64,000 nucleotides of DNA, from NCBI GenBank assembly GCA_949289215.1, contig CASENC010000024.1:30760-94759 (forward strand), given 5' to 3'. The notes under the pieces were generated by a model. The model did no database searches. It was not told the DNA's origin and saw only the letters and a list, made by a program, of their open reading frames with translations. Origin of the DNA: an uncultured Bacteroidales bacterium. GTDB lineage: Bacteria > Bacteroidota > Bacteroidia > Bacteroidales > Muribaculaceae. The number at the start of each line of letters is the position of its first letter. Position 1 is the first letter of the stretch. The translations under genes were made by a program, and so were the position numbers. Below are positions 54,060 through 62,328 of this stretch, one piece after another.

Positions 54060-54202
54060 GAAATAAAAAATAAATCCTCGGCATCACTGCCCAGGATCGC
54101 TTTAAATAACCTTCTAATACCATTAACATAAACCTAAAAACAGAAGTGATTGTCTCACGACACTCATCTTTAGTTTGCCTTAAAACTAATACCATGAATA
54201 AC
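54060..54202 (-). ncRNA. Candidate minus-strand small RNA, convergent with the previous one
   Basis: About 140 nt from a TAACTTTG box to an intrinsic terminator on the minus strand. It contains TGTC-GTGA-GACA, a GNRA-capped hairpin (54151-54162), and ATGGTATTAG twice. A 49-codon reading frame (starts MVLVLRQTKDEC) spans it and continues past the terminator stem, which argues against coding, although a small peptide cannot be excluded. It faces the plus-strand candidate RNA tail to tail. Confidence 0.4.
54074..54097 (-). terminator. Terminator of the minus-strand small RNA
   Basis: Minus strand ATCCT, G, GGCA, GTGA tetraloop, TGCC, G, AGGAT, then TTATTTTTTATTT. Confidence 0.8.
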
Positions 54203-54207
54203 TGATG

Positions 54208-54215
54208 CAAAGTTA
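54208..54215 (-). promoter_or_regulatory. -7 box of the minus-strand small RNA
   Basis: TAACTTTG on the minus strand; TATG (54235-54238) lies 19 nt upstream in place of TTTG. Confidence 0.45.
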
Positions 54216-54373
54216 AGCACAATATGCTATATAACATAATTTCTAAGCAAGAAAAATCACTCGGGTAATATTATTTAACAATACATCATTACGACAGCTA
54301 TTGTTTTAACATTTATATCATATTTCTCCATAATAAATTCAGCGAATATATACAGGCTTACGCAATTTATTCG

Positions 54374-54381
54374 TAAGTTTG
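54374..54381 (+). promoter_or_regulatory. -7 box of the mgtC-like operon
   Basis: TAAGTTTG, 22 nt before the ATG at 54403; -33 element weak. The 150-bp AT-rich stretch upstream (54240-54373) holds nothing else I can identify. Confidence 0.45.
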
Positions 54382-54402
54382 CAAGTTGAAAAATGATTTG
54401 AG

Positions 54403-55128
54403 ATGGAAATTTGGAAAACAATATGCCACGACATAATGTCGAACGATGTGACAGTGATTGGCTCAATCTTCAAGCTTATTATGAGCCTTGCACTCGGATC
54501 GATAGTAGGCCTTGAACGTAAAAGCAAAGGACAGATTGCAGGAGACCGCACATTTGCTCTAATTTCGATGGGAGCGACCTTGGCAATGTTGCTTAGCATC
54601 TACATTCCACAAGAATATTTGGGACTGAAAAACGGCGACCCGGGACGTATAGCCGCACAGGTGCTCACCGGTATCGGTTTCCTTGGTGCAGGTGCCATAA
54701 TACAAATGAAAGGTTCTGTGCGCGGGTTGACCACCGCGGCCGGCATATGGATGGTGGCGACCATCGGCCTTGCTATAGGAGCCGGAATGTATGTGGTTTC
54801 ACTCATAGCCACAGCATTAGTATTGTTTATCCTGGTTACACTTGAACGCTATGACCGCCTGCGCCGCGGTGCAAGCGGACAGTCGAGGGTGATAAACATT
54901 GTGCTTGAAGGTGCAGCCGACTCATTCTCCCCTATTGACGAAATATTGGCACGGCACAACGTGACAATACAAGATCGCTATATTAAATATGATTACACGC
55001 AATGCACCTCGGCCATATCACTCATGGTGTTTACACGTGGCAAAATAAACTTTGAACCGATTTTCAACGAAATCGGGCATACATTACAAGTTAGGACCAT
55101 AACGCTGACAAGCGAAATAAACATATAA
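54403..55128 (+). CDS. MgtC/SapB family membrane protein
   Basis: 241 aa. N-terminal MgtC domain with about four or five helices and the family signatures LALGSIVGLERKSKGQ, GDRTFALISMGATLAML, DPGRIAAQVLTGIGFLGAGA and VRGLTTAAGIWMVATIGLA. A cytoplasmic C-terminal domain (about 160-241) resembles an ACT fold. MgtC proteins support growth under low Mg2+ and modulate ATP synthase or membrane potential in pathogens; in commensals the role is unclear. It is 5 bp upstream of the CPA2 antiporter gene, which suggests a joint role in cation homeostasis. Confidence 0.9.
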   Translation: MEIWKTICHDIMSNDVTVIGSIFKLIMSLALGSIVGLERKSKGQIAGDRTFALISMGATLAMLLSIYIPQEYLGLKNGDPGRIAAQVLTGIGFLGAGAIIQMKGSVRGLTTAAGIWMVATIGLAIGAGMYVVSLIATALVLFILVTLERYDRLRRGASGQSRVINIVLEGAADSFSPIDEILARHNVTIQDRYIKYDYTQCTSAISLMVFTRGKINFEPIFNEIGHTLQVRTITLTSEINI

Positions 55129-55133
55129 CCAAC

Positions 55134-57467
55134 ATGACAACTACCGATATCGCGACAAGTGCCTTTGCCTACTGCCCGGGAATGATAAACGTGGGCATAA
55201 GCACAAGCACACAACACACCGAAATTGCCACAACGACCGATGAACAAGACTCGTCGTTCCAAACCAACAGCCTGATAAGCGACCTTGCACTGCTGCTTAT
55301 AGTAGGAGCCGTAGCTGCAATCATATTCAAGAAATTAAAGCAGCCCGTAGTGCTTGGATATATCGTGGCCGGATTCCTTGTGGGGCCACACTTCAATTTT
55401 TTCCCGACTATAACCAATGAAGCCAATATTGACTTTTGGGCGCAAATAGGCATCGTAGCACTGCTGTTCTCGCTCGGACTTGAATTCAGTTTCAAGAAAT
55501 TGCTCAATGTTGGAGGCTCGGCAGTAATAACAGCCTTGATTATAGTCGTGTGCATGATGGGCATCGGGCTCGTGGTCGGACACCTGCTTGGATTTACATT
55601 CATCGATGCTCTGTTCCTCGGTGCAATGTTGTCCATGTCATCAACCACAATAATAATCAAGGCTTTCACCGACCTCAACATGAGACAACGCAAGTTCACC
55701 GCACACGTGTTTGCCGTGCTTGTGTGCGAAGACCTGTTTGCCGTGGTGATGATGGTTATACTGTCATCAATAGCCATCAACAACAGCGTTGCCGGCGAAG
55801 AAATGCTCATGAGCATACTTAAGCTCGTCTTTTTCTTGGTTATAACATTCACCATAGGTGTGTTTGTAATACCCACGTTTTTCAACTACTTCCGCAAATT
55901 CATCTCCGACGAGCTTCTACTTGTCACAGCCATGGGCCTGTGTATGCTTGCCGCAGTATTCTCGGTGTTTTCAGGTTTCTCGCTCGCACTGGGAGCATTC
56001 CTTATGGGAGCCATATTGGCAGGCACCTGTGAAGCCGAACATATCGAAAAAGTAGTAACACCTGTCAAAGACCTTTTTGGTGCCGTATTCTTCATATCGG
56101 TAGGCATGATGGTTGACCCAACCATCATCGGAGAATATGCCGGGATAATACTACTGCTCTCGGTGGTGGTAATCACAGGAATGACGCTTTTCGGCACCAT
56201 CGGCTCACTTGTCGCCGGACAAGACTTAAAGACATCGATGGAAACGGGGTTCAGCCTCACACAGATAGGCGAATTCGCCTTTATCATAGCATCATTGGGT
56301 ATGTCGCTCGGTGTGCTCAACGACTATATTTACCCAATTGTTGTCGCCGTGTCGGTGCTTACCACATTCGGCACCCCGTATTTCATAAAAATGGCCGAAC
56401 CGGCCTACGGGTTTGTATCACGGCACTTGCCGCAAAAATTGCAATTCCTCATAGAACGTTACAGCACCAATGAAAGCCAGCTCACCGAAGGTCAAGCCCT
56501 GTGGCGTAGCATAGTCAGGCGCAGTATGTGGCGCATAGTGCTTTACACCGTCATCTCCATAGCCATCATACTTGTGTCTGAGCTATATTTCATGCCATTG
56601 ATAAAAGATATTTTCGGTGACAATTGGGGGCAATTCATTGCAGTTGTTGCCACTCTCGTGGTATTAACCCCATTCCTGCTCGCACTTGCCGTGACGGGCG
56701 TTAAACGCTCGGAACGTGAAAAACTTAAGGAACAGGGAAACAAGACCACACTGCCGCTGGTACTGATAATCGTCGTCAGGCTTGTGGTGGCATCGGCACT
56801 GCTCACAGGATACCTTGGCCACATATATTCGCCGTGGGTTGCCATTATTTTGGGAACGATAGTATTTTTCGTCGTCATAGTTTTCTTCTCCAACAAGGTA
56901 AAACGCAGTATGCACGACATTGAAACGCAATTCATGAAAAACCTCAATGAACGAGAATTGCGACGTAGTGGACGTGATGCCGTACTCGTATCTGACTTGC
57001 ACGTTGCCCGCATGACAGTGGGATATGGCTGCCCTTTTGTGGGCGAACGACTGCGTAATGCCGACATACGGCGCCGTTACGGGGTGAACGTGGTAGGCAT
57101 ACAACGCGGAGAGCAACATTTTCCCATCCCTACTGCCGATATGCGCATATTCCCCGGGGATATATTAGGAATCGTAGGCACCGACAGCCAGATACAGGCA
57201 TTGCTGCCCATTGTGGAAAAAACAGGTTCCATCGAAGCGACTTCAGACGACAGGGAAATAAACCTCGTACACTTTGAAATAGGTGACAACTCTCCCCTTA
57301 TAGGACAAACAACAGCTTCAGTACGTCTGCGCGACGATTATTCGGCTCTGCTTGTGGCCATACAACGCGGTACCGAATACCTCAAGCCCGATGGCGAAAT
57401 CCCATTCTGCGCCCATGATATATTGTGGATGGTAGGCGACACCGACAAGATAAAGGCACTAAAATAA
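55134..57467 (+). CDS. CPA2 family cation:proton antiporter (KefB-like) with RCK-C domains
   Basis: 777 aa. After about 45 polar residues come 12-13 helices of a Na+/H+ exchanger domain: KQPVVLGYIVAGFLVGPHFN, LFSLGLEFSFKKL, SMSSTTIIIKAF and CEDLFAVVMM (with the ion-binding Asp). Further helices at about 470-600 are followed by two TrkA-C-like parts (GCPFVGERLRNADIRRRYGV; NSPLIGQTTASVRLRDDY). No Rossmann RCK-N domain is evident between helices and RCK-C. The ion is likely K+ or Na+. It is coupled to the mgtC-like gene and followed after 39 bp by the lysozyme gene. Confidence 0.88.
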   Translation: MTTTDIATSAFAYCPGMINVGISTSTQHTEIATTTDEQDSSFQTNSLISDLALLLIVGAVAAIIFKKLKQPVVLGYIVAGFLVGPHFNFFPTITNEANIDFWAQIGIVALLFSLGLEFSFKKLLNVGGSAVITALIIVVCMMGIGLVVGHLLGFTFIDALFLGAMLSMSSTTIIIKAFTDLNMRQRKFTAHVFAVLVCEDLFAVVMMVILSSIAINNSVAGEEMLMSILKLVFFLVITFTIGVFVIPTFFNYFRKFISDELLLVTAMGLCMLAAVFSVFSGFSLALGAFLMGAILAGTCEAEHIEKVVTPVKDLFGAVFFISVGMMVDPTIIGEYAGIILLLSVVVITGMTLFGTIGSLVAGQDLKTSMETGFSLTQIGEFAFIIASLGMSLGVLNDYIYPIVVAVSVLTTFGTPYFIKMAEPAYGFVSRHLPQKLQFLIERYSTNESQLTEGQALWRSIVRRSMWRIVLYTVISIAIILVSELYFMPLIKDIFGDNWGQFIAVVATLVVLTPFLLALAVTGVKRSEREKLKEQGNKTTLPLVLIIVVRLVVASALLTGYLGHIYSPWVAIILGTIVFFVVIVFFSNKVKRSMHDIETQFMKNLNERELRRSGRDAVLVSDLHVARMTVGYGCPFVGERLRNADIRRRYGVNVVGIQRGEQHFPIPTADMRIFPGDILGIVGTDSQIQALLPIVEKTGSIEATSDDREINLVHFEIGDNSPLIGQTTASVRLRDDYSALLVAIQRGTEYLKPDGEIPFCAHDILWMVGDTDKIKALK

Positions 57468-57506
57468 CAACACACATTAATTTAAGAGCATATATATAAT
57501 CACTCA

Positions 57507-58334
57507 GTGGAAGATATTGGGAAAAAAACGGCTGAAACAGCCGAAAATATCATAGAGACCAAGCCGCGACGCAAACGCATCACAGCCAAGCAGAAAAGGA
57601 AAGCGCAGCGACGACGGCGATGGATTATAGCCGCAACGAGTGCTGCCGTGTGCTTACTGCTAATTGCCGGAGGGCTGGTATATGTGTCGCGCCGGTTGCA
57701 CCGCCCAAACATAGTGGTACTGAAAAGAGAATACCCGATAAGCGGAATCGATATTTCAAGTCATAACGGTGTTATCGACTTTCATCGTGTGGCTGCCGAC
57801 AGCATCACATTTGTCTATATAAAAGCGTCGGAAGGCGCCGATTTCCGTGACCGCCGTTTCAGTGCAAATTGCGACAGCGCAATCAATGCCGGTCTTAAAG
57901 TGGGTGCATACCATTTTTTCCGCAAAAACGGCAATGGCTCGCTACAGGCAGCAAACTTCCTTGATGCCATAGCCGGCAAAATGCTCGACCTCCCACTCGT
58001 TGTCGATGTGGAAGACTGGGGCAACGAAGATGCCGAAAGCGAAACTGTCGTGCGGAATAATCTGCAAGAAATGATCACAACACTCGAAAACCATGGCTGC
58101 CGGGTAATGATATACACCAACAAAGACGGCTACCGCAGCTATATTCGCGACCAATTCTCGCACCTCGACTTGTGGCTGTGCACATTCAAGCACCCACGCA
58201 AGGTCAACGGTTTCGACTGGACACTGCTGCAATACAGCCACTGGGGCAACGTTAACGGCATAACCGGCGAGGTGGACTTAAATGTATTCAATGGCGACAG
58301 CCTGCGGTGGGAATCATGGTTGCGCAACCGATAA
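57507..58334 (+). CDS. Membrane-anchored GH25 lysozyme
   Basis: 275 aa, starting at GTG 57507 (no in-frame ATG lies nearby). A basic cytoplasmic tail (KPRRKRITAKQKRKAQRRRR, 19-38) precedes one membrane helix (39-60). The GH25 barrel runs from about 78: GIDISSHNG (Asp82), FVYIKASEGADFRD, AGLKVGAYHFF and VDVEDWG with Asp167 and Glu169 as the catalytic pair; WTLLQYSHWGNVNGITGEVD ends it. N-acetylmuramidase facing the periplasm. Its place at the end of a cation-transport operon is unexplained. Confidence 0.9.
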   Translation: MEDIGKKTAETAENIIETKPRRKRITAKQKRKAQRRRRWIIAATSAAVCLLLIAGGLVYVSRRLHRPNIVVLKREYPISGIDISSHNGVIDFHRVAADSITFVYIKASEGADFRDRRFSANCDSAINAGLKVGAYHFFRKNGNGSLQAANFLDAIAGKMLDLPLVVDVEDWGNEDAESETVVRNNLQEMITTLENHGCRVMIYTNKDGYRSYIRDQFSHLDLWLCTFKHPRKVNGFDWTLLQYSHWGNVNGITGEVDLNVFNGDSLRWESWLRNR

Positions 58335-58355
58335 GCACAAATATTTAATTTATAA

Positions 58356-58387
58356 TTTGCATTTACACAATCGATACACTAATTTTG
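58356..58387 (+). promoter_or_regulatory. Promoter of the DUF3078 gene
   Basis: TTTG (58356-58359), 20-nt spacer, TAATTTTG (58380-58387). Exact consensus; predicted 5' UTR about 64 nt. Confidence 0.6.
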
Positions 58388-58456
58388 AACCATTAAAACA
58401 CGGAAAGATTGTTTAACGCACCATTCCGTCTTTCTCAATCATACAAATTATTTTTT

Positions 58457-59971
58457 ATGCGTATAATACGACTTCTTACTATATTATCAGCCATAATAGG
58501 ATATGCGCTGCTATCATTTGCCCAAAACGAAAGCGACATAATCGAGAGTACAATTGCCTCACCGCAAGAAGAGACCGACAGCCTTGAAGTGGGAAGCAGC
58601 GAAGTGGTTGACTCGGCATACCGCCATGTGATGGACAGCCTGCTGCGTGCCGACCGCATGCAACGCGACAGCATAGCACGCGCCGACAGTATAGCTCGTG
58701 CCGACAGCTTGCGAGCCGAGATGCGCAAACGCCAAAAGCCGGAAATAAAAATTATAACCATTACACTTGGCGACAGCTCGAATATCAATTTCGATTCGAT
58801 ACAATTGCAGCCAAGCCTCATGTTCATGCCCCTTGTATTCGAACGCCAGGAATTGTTTAACGATAGCATCACATTCAGTGCCGACAGCATGGGAATCAAT
58901 AAAATGGGATTTAATTACGATACACGATTCATCGACGATATTAGGCGCAAGACTTACGACGAACGCCGATTACGCTACCACACCATGCTCTACAATCCCG
59001 AGATTGTACACTACAACCTCGACAACTTGCCTAAGCCGCCCAAACAGTATGAAATAGCTGCCGACCCGGCGACTCGGAAACTGAAGTTCGAGGAAACCGA
59101 TACCGACCCATTGGCAGCCGAAATAGTGGAAGAACTTGACGTGCCCGTTATAAAGATGCGTAATTGGATACACACAATCGACGGGTCGCTGCAATTCTCG
59201 CAAGCATATATTTCCGACAACTGGTATCAAGGGGGCAATAACAACCTCAACATTTTGGGAAACTTCACATGGAACGTAGCATTGAACCAAAATACACACC
59301 CGAACCTATTGTTTGACAATACCGTACAATACAAAATAGGCCTCAGCTCGGCTCCGCAAGACACAGTGCGGAACTACAGCATCAGTGAAGACCTGTTGCA
59401 GATAAACACAAAATTCGGTTACAAGGCTATACGCAACTGGTACTACTCGGCAACAATGCAATTCAAGACACAGATATTCAACAATTATGCCGCCAATAGC
59501 AACAACCTTAGCGCATCGTTCCTCACTCCGGGCGAGTTGAACCTCGGTGTCGGTATGACATATGGCACCAAAAGCAAGAATGGATATGCTTCATTTGACC
59601 TTTCAGTTTCGCCATTGTCTTATAACCTGAAAATATGCCGCGAGAACGATCGCGTCGATCCCACTTCAATGGGTATCGATGCAGGCAAACACGTAAAAGG
59701 TGATATCGGTTCCAATCTCGAAGCAAAACTCACTTGGGCCATAACCCCATCTATAAGTTGGACTTCACGCATCTACACGTTCACCAACTATGACTATGTA
59801 CAAGGCGATTGGGAAAACACTTTCAATTTCCATATCACCAAATATCTTTCTACCCAGTTTTACCTGCATCTGCGTTTCGATGATTCTACCGAGACCGACT
59901 CGGACTGGGGCAACTGGCAGATGAAAGAAATACTGAGTTTCGGCCTCAACTACCGCTTTGCTATGAATTAA
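58457..59971 (+). CDS. DUF3078 outer-membrane protein
   Basis: 504 aa from ATG 58457 (MRIIRLLTILSAIIGYALLSFA, signal peptide). Upstream codons are open but the first is TTG and lies in the 5' UTR. Residues 24-110 are acidic and coiled-coil-like with ADS repeats (RADRMQRDSIARADSIARAD). The C-terminal DUF3078 barrel contains IDGSLQFSQAYISDNWYQGG and NNNLNILGNFTWNV. Ends in alternating aromatic residues (LSFGLNYRFAMN). Function unknown; Bacteroidota-specific envelope protein. Own promoter. Confidence 0.82.
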   Translation: MRIIRLLTILSAIIGYALLSFAQNESDIIESTIASPQEETDSLEVGSSEVVDSAYRHVMDSLLRADRMQRDSIARADSIARADSLRAEMRKRQKPEIKIITITLGDSSNINFDSIQLQPSLMFMPLVFERQELFNDSITFSADSMGINKMGFNYDTRFIDDIRRKTYDERRLRYHTMLYNPEIVHYNLDNLPKPPKQYEIAADPATRKLKFEETDTDPLAAEIVEELDVPVIKMRNWIHTIDGSLQFSQAYISDNWYQGGNNNLNILGNFTWNVALNQNTHPNLLFDNTVQYKIGLSSAPQDTVRNYSISEDLLQINTKFGYKAIRNWYYSATMQFKTQIFNNYAANSNNLSASFLTPGELNLGVGMTYGTKSKNGYASFDLSVSPLSYNLKICRENDRVDPTSMGIDAGKHVKGDIGSNLEAKLTWAITPSISWTSRIYTFTNYDYVQGDWENTFNFHITKYLSTQFYLHLRFDDSTETDSDWGNWQMKEILSFGLNYRFAMN

Positions 59972-59990
59972 AATAATTGCAACATAATTC

Positions 59991-60020
59991 TTTGTACTCG
60001 TTAGTAAATAACTATCTTTG
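59991..60020 (+). promoter_or_regulatory. Promoter of the Rpn-family gene
   Basis: TTTG (59991-59994), 18-nt spacer, TATCTTTG (60013-60020). Long 5' UTR of about 55 nt. Confidence 0.55.
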
Positions 60021-60080
60021 CATTAACAGGCTGCTTAACGCATCATGCAGCCCAGAGACAAGAATTAAAAAACTTTTATT

Positions 60081-61004
60081 ATGAATAATCTGGTACGATT
60101 TGACTGGGCGATGAAACGCCTATTGCGCGATAAGAGCAACTACGTGGTACTTGAAGGATTTCTTTCAACTTTATTGGGAGAAGATATGCACATATGTCGT
60201 TTTTTGGAAAGCGAGTCAAACCAGAAAGATGCAACCGATAAATTCAATCGTGCCGACATCCTTGCCGAAGACACACGCGGACGGTTAATAATAATTGAAG
60301 TTCAAAACAACCGCGAACTTGACTATTTCCACCGAATGCTGTACGGCGTATCGAAAACTGTATCGGAATATATCAACATAGGTGACGCTTATAACAAAGT
60401 GCGAAAGGTCTATTCAATCAACATCGTATATTTCGACCTCGGGCAAGGAAATGATTATGTATATCACGGTAAGACTGAATTCCGCGGATTACATGGTAAC
60501 GACATATTGCGACTGTCGTTACGCCAGCAAGAAATGTTCAAGGGCAAATACGCAGGAGACATATTTCCCGAATATTATGTATTGAAAGTGAACGATTTCA
60601 ACGATGTGGCAAAGACTCCGCTTGATGAATGGATAAAATTCCTCAAAACGGGAGAAATCGATGACACTGCAACTGCCAAAGGGCTACCCGAAGCACGGGA
60701 ACGCTTGCGTATCGATGCCATGCCTGAAGCCGAAAAACGGGCATACGACCGAGACATGGAAGCCCTGCGCTACCAACGCAGCGTAATACAAACAGGATGG
60801 ATCGAAGGCCATGCCGATGGTAAAGCTGAAGGGCGTGCTGAAGGGCGTGCTGAAGGGCGTGCCGAAGGGTTGGCAGAAGGGATGGCAAAAGGTAAAATAA
60901 AAGCTACCAAGGAAATGGCAAAAAAAATGAAAAGCCTTGGAATGCCGACAGATACAATAATGTCACTCACCAATCTGTCAGAAGATGAAATAAACAATAT
61001 ATAA
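60081..61004 (+). CDS. Rpn-family recombination-promoting nuclease / PD-(D/E)XK transposase-like protein
   Basis: 307 aa. N-terminal domain: FDWAMKRLLRDKSNYVVLEG, then FNRADILAEDTRGRLIIIEV with the PD-(D/E)XK core (Asp, and Glu-x-Gln in IEVQ), and YYVLKVNDF. Proteins of this group (PF12784) include Rpn nucleases that raise RecA-independent recombination, and many are annotated as transposases although they have no known transposon ends. Residues about 245-268 are a tandem GKAEGRAEGRAEGR-type repeat encoded by 12-bp DNA repeats. The C-terminal segment is MPTDTIMSLTNLSEDEI. No inverted repeats were found around the gene. Confidence 0.82.
   Translation: MNNLVRFDWAMKRLLRDKSNYVVLEGFLSTLLGEDMHICRFLESESNQKDATDKFNRADILAEDTRGRLIIIEVQNNRELDYFHRMLYGVSKTVSEYINIGDAYNKVRKVYSINIVYFDLGQGNDYVYHGKTEFRGLHGNDILRLSLRQQEMFKGKYAGDIFPEYYVLKVNDFNDVAKTPLDEWIKFLKTGEIDDTATAKGLPEARERLRIDAMPEAEKRAYDRDMEALRYQRSVIQTGWIEGHADGKAEGRAEGRAEGRAEGLAEGMAKGKIKATKEMAKKMKSLGMPTDTIMSLTNLSEDEINNI
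60813..60884 (+). repeat. 12-bp in-frame tandem repeat in the Rpn gene
   Basis: GCTGAAGGGCGT occurs three times without change (60825-60860), flanked by degenerate copies from 60813 to 60884. The unit is a multiple of three, so copy changes would keep the frame and lengthen or shorten an AEGR stretch. Confidence 0.9.
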
Positions 61005-61076
61005 CCAACTGCAAATTACCTGACATCGTTCAGATTAACATAAATTTATCCCCCACATAGTGTGCGCACATGATAG

Positions 61077-61721
61077 ATGATTCCAATTCATAAATATATG
61101 CGGTTAGTATCATGTTTGATAGTATTATTGCTTTCTGCCACTATCGCCATGGCCGACAATGACGGCAAATATTTTGGTGACAAACCGCCAAAGCAATCAA
61201 TCGTCCTTCCAGGATATTCACCCGAAGAAGCAAAAGCACGTTTAGATTCCTCTCCGCTACAGCCGATAGAAGGCATATGGGAATATCCCGATGAAATGGT
61301 AACCGTTGTTGTAGAACGTTTTACATCTCCGCAATTCTCACGCAAACTAAAATACCGAATCGTATTAATCGACAGCGAAGACCTGTCATTACTGCCTGGC
61401 ACTGTAATAGGATACATAGCCGAAAGTGCCGATGACAGCAAATTTGAACTTTGGCTTTACAGTGAACAAGATGAAAGTAACCTGTTCGGCCCCGGCAAAT
61501 GCATTGCCACCCTTAAAGACGAAGGTACATCTCTCATTTTTAAGCGCAGCAGCCTTAAAACACGCATTCGCTTCAATCTCACTCGCTTTCTGCCCAAATT
61601 GTTCAGATTTATTTCTATTTCACCATACATCGACAAAGAAGAACTTCCCGTAGGATTCAGCAAGATATACCCAGCACTCGATGACAATGGAAGCCTGCAC
61701 CACGAAATACGTTACTTATGA
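61077..61721 (+). CDS. Exported protein of unknown function
   Basis: 214 aa from ATG 61077; ATG 61098 (MRLVSCLIVLLLSATIAMA) also gives a good signal peptide and may be the true start. The mature protein is beta-rich (PLQPIEGIWEYPDEMVTVVV at about 62-81, LPGTVIGYIAESADDSKFEL) with IEGIWE recalling lipocalin-like beta-barrel openings. That parallel is only a visual one. No family was recognised. Its end overlaps the next gene (ATGA), so the two are cotranslated. Confidence 0.65.
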   Translation: MIPIHKYMRLVSCLIVLLLSATIAMADNDGKYFGDKPPKQSIVLPGYSPEEAKARLDSSPLQPIEGIWEYPDEMVTVVVERFTSPQFSRKLKYRIVLIDSEDLSLLPGTVIGYIAESADDSKFELWLYSEQDESNLFGPGKCIATLKDEGTSLIFKRSSLKTRIRFNLTRFLPKLFRFISISPYIDKEELPVGFSKIYPALDDNGSLHHEIRYL

Positions 61722-62215
61722 AAACTACCATTCTGATACTCATAATAACAATGCTATTGTCAATAATACCCCACTCCATGGCAAAACGCACACTTGTGCC
61801 ACGCACAAGCAACATGGAACTGATATCTCCCGATGACAGCACGGACACAACCGTCAATGACACATTAGGATTGCCTCAATTTGATGAAAACACAGTCACA
61901 CTGCGAGGGTTTAACAAACGAGTATCAGACAATTATGAAACTTTCTTTGTACAAAATAATTCCCCATTTCCAATATCCGGAATAACCGTATCGCTACGCT
62001 ACACCGATACTGGCGGCACACTATTGCACGAACGCACACTACACATTCCTTGTGACCTGCAACCTGGACAGTCACGACAAGTATCCGTCAACTCATTCGA
62101 CCGCCAACACCTTTTCTATTACTATCTCAGCGGCAAACCTCGCAAAAGTGCCACACCTTTCCAGGTTTCCGCACGCCTGATGGGGTATGATATTCCTATT
62201 CGCCGTTCCAATTAA
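61718..62215 (+). CDS. Exported protein with an FxLYD/immunoglobulin-like domain
   Basis: 165 aa with signal peptide (MKTTILILIITMLLSIIPHSMA). The mature part has FFVQNNSPFPISGITVSLRY and CDLQPGQSRQVSVNSFD, an arrangement resembling FxLYD/DUF domains where a beta-sandwich follows a flexible acidic segment. Function unknown. It is coupled to the preceding exported protein gene by a 4-bp overlap. Confidence 0.65.
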   Translation: MKTTILILIITMLLSIIPHSMAKRTLVPRTSNMELISPDDSTDTTVNDTLGLPQFDENTVTLRGFNKRVSDNYETFFVQNNSPFPISGITVSLRYTDTGGTLLHERTLHIPCDLQPGQSRQVSVNSFDRQHLFYYYLSGKPRKSATPFQVSARLMGYDIPIRRSN

Positions 62216-62295
62216 CTATAAAACAGCCAATACTATATATACATAATAGAAAATAATTTATGCTTATTTTATTACAAGTATAATGTAAATTTTAG

Positions 62296-62303
62296 TAAGT
62301 TTG
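62296..62303 (+). promoter_or_regulatory. -7 box of the SGNH hydrolase gene
   Basis: TAAGTTTG, 25 nt before the ATG at 62329; no clear TTTG at -33. Confidence 0.4.
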
Positions 62304-62328
62304 CCATATATTTTATTGTATAGTATGT

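Noticed and set aside
53781-54131. 116-codon plus-strand ORF in the dprA-mgtC gap
   Set aside because: No domain, no ribosome-binding site, start inside the promoter and reading through the terminator; a noncoding RNA explains the region better.
53853-54158. Shared GAGACAATC sequence in the two convergent candidate RNAs
   Set aside because: A 9-base match between sequences of 240 and 140 nt is expected by chance about once in eight comparisons, so it is not evidence of kinship.
60813-60884. Possible CRISPR-like array
   Set aside because: Units are 12 bp, contiguous, in frame and without spacers; this is a coding tandem repeat.
60081-61004. Rpn-family gene as part of a transposon
   Set aside because: No terminal inverted repeats or target duplications were seen next to it; it has an ordinary promoter and neighbours.
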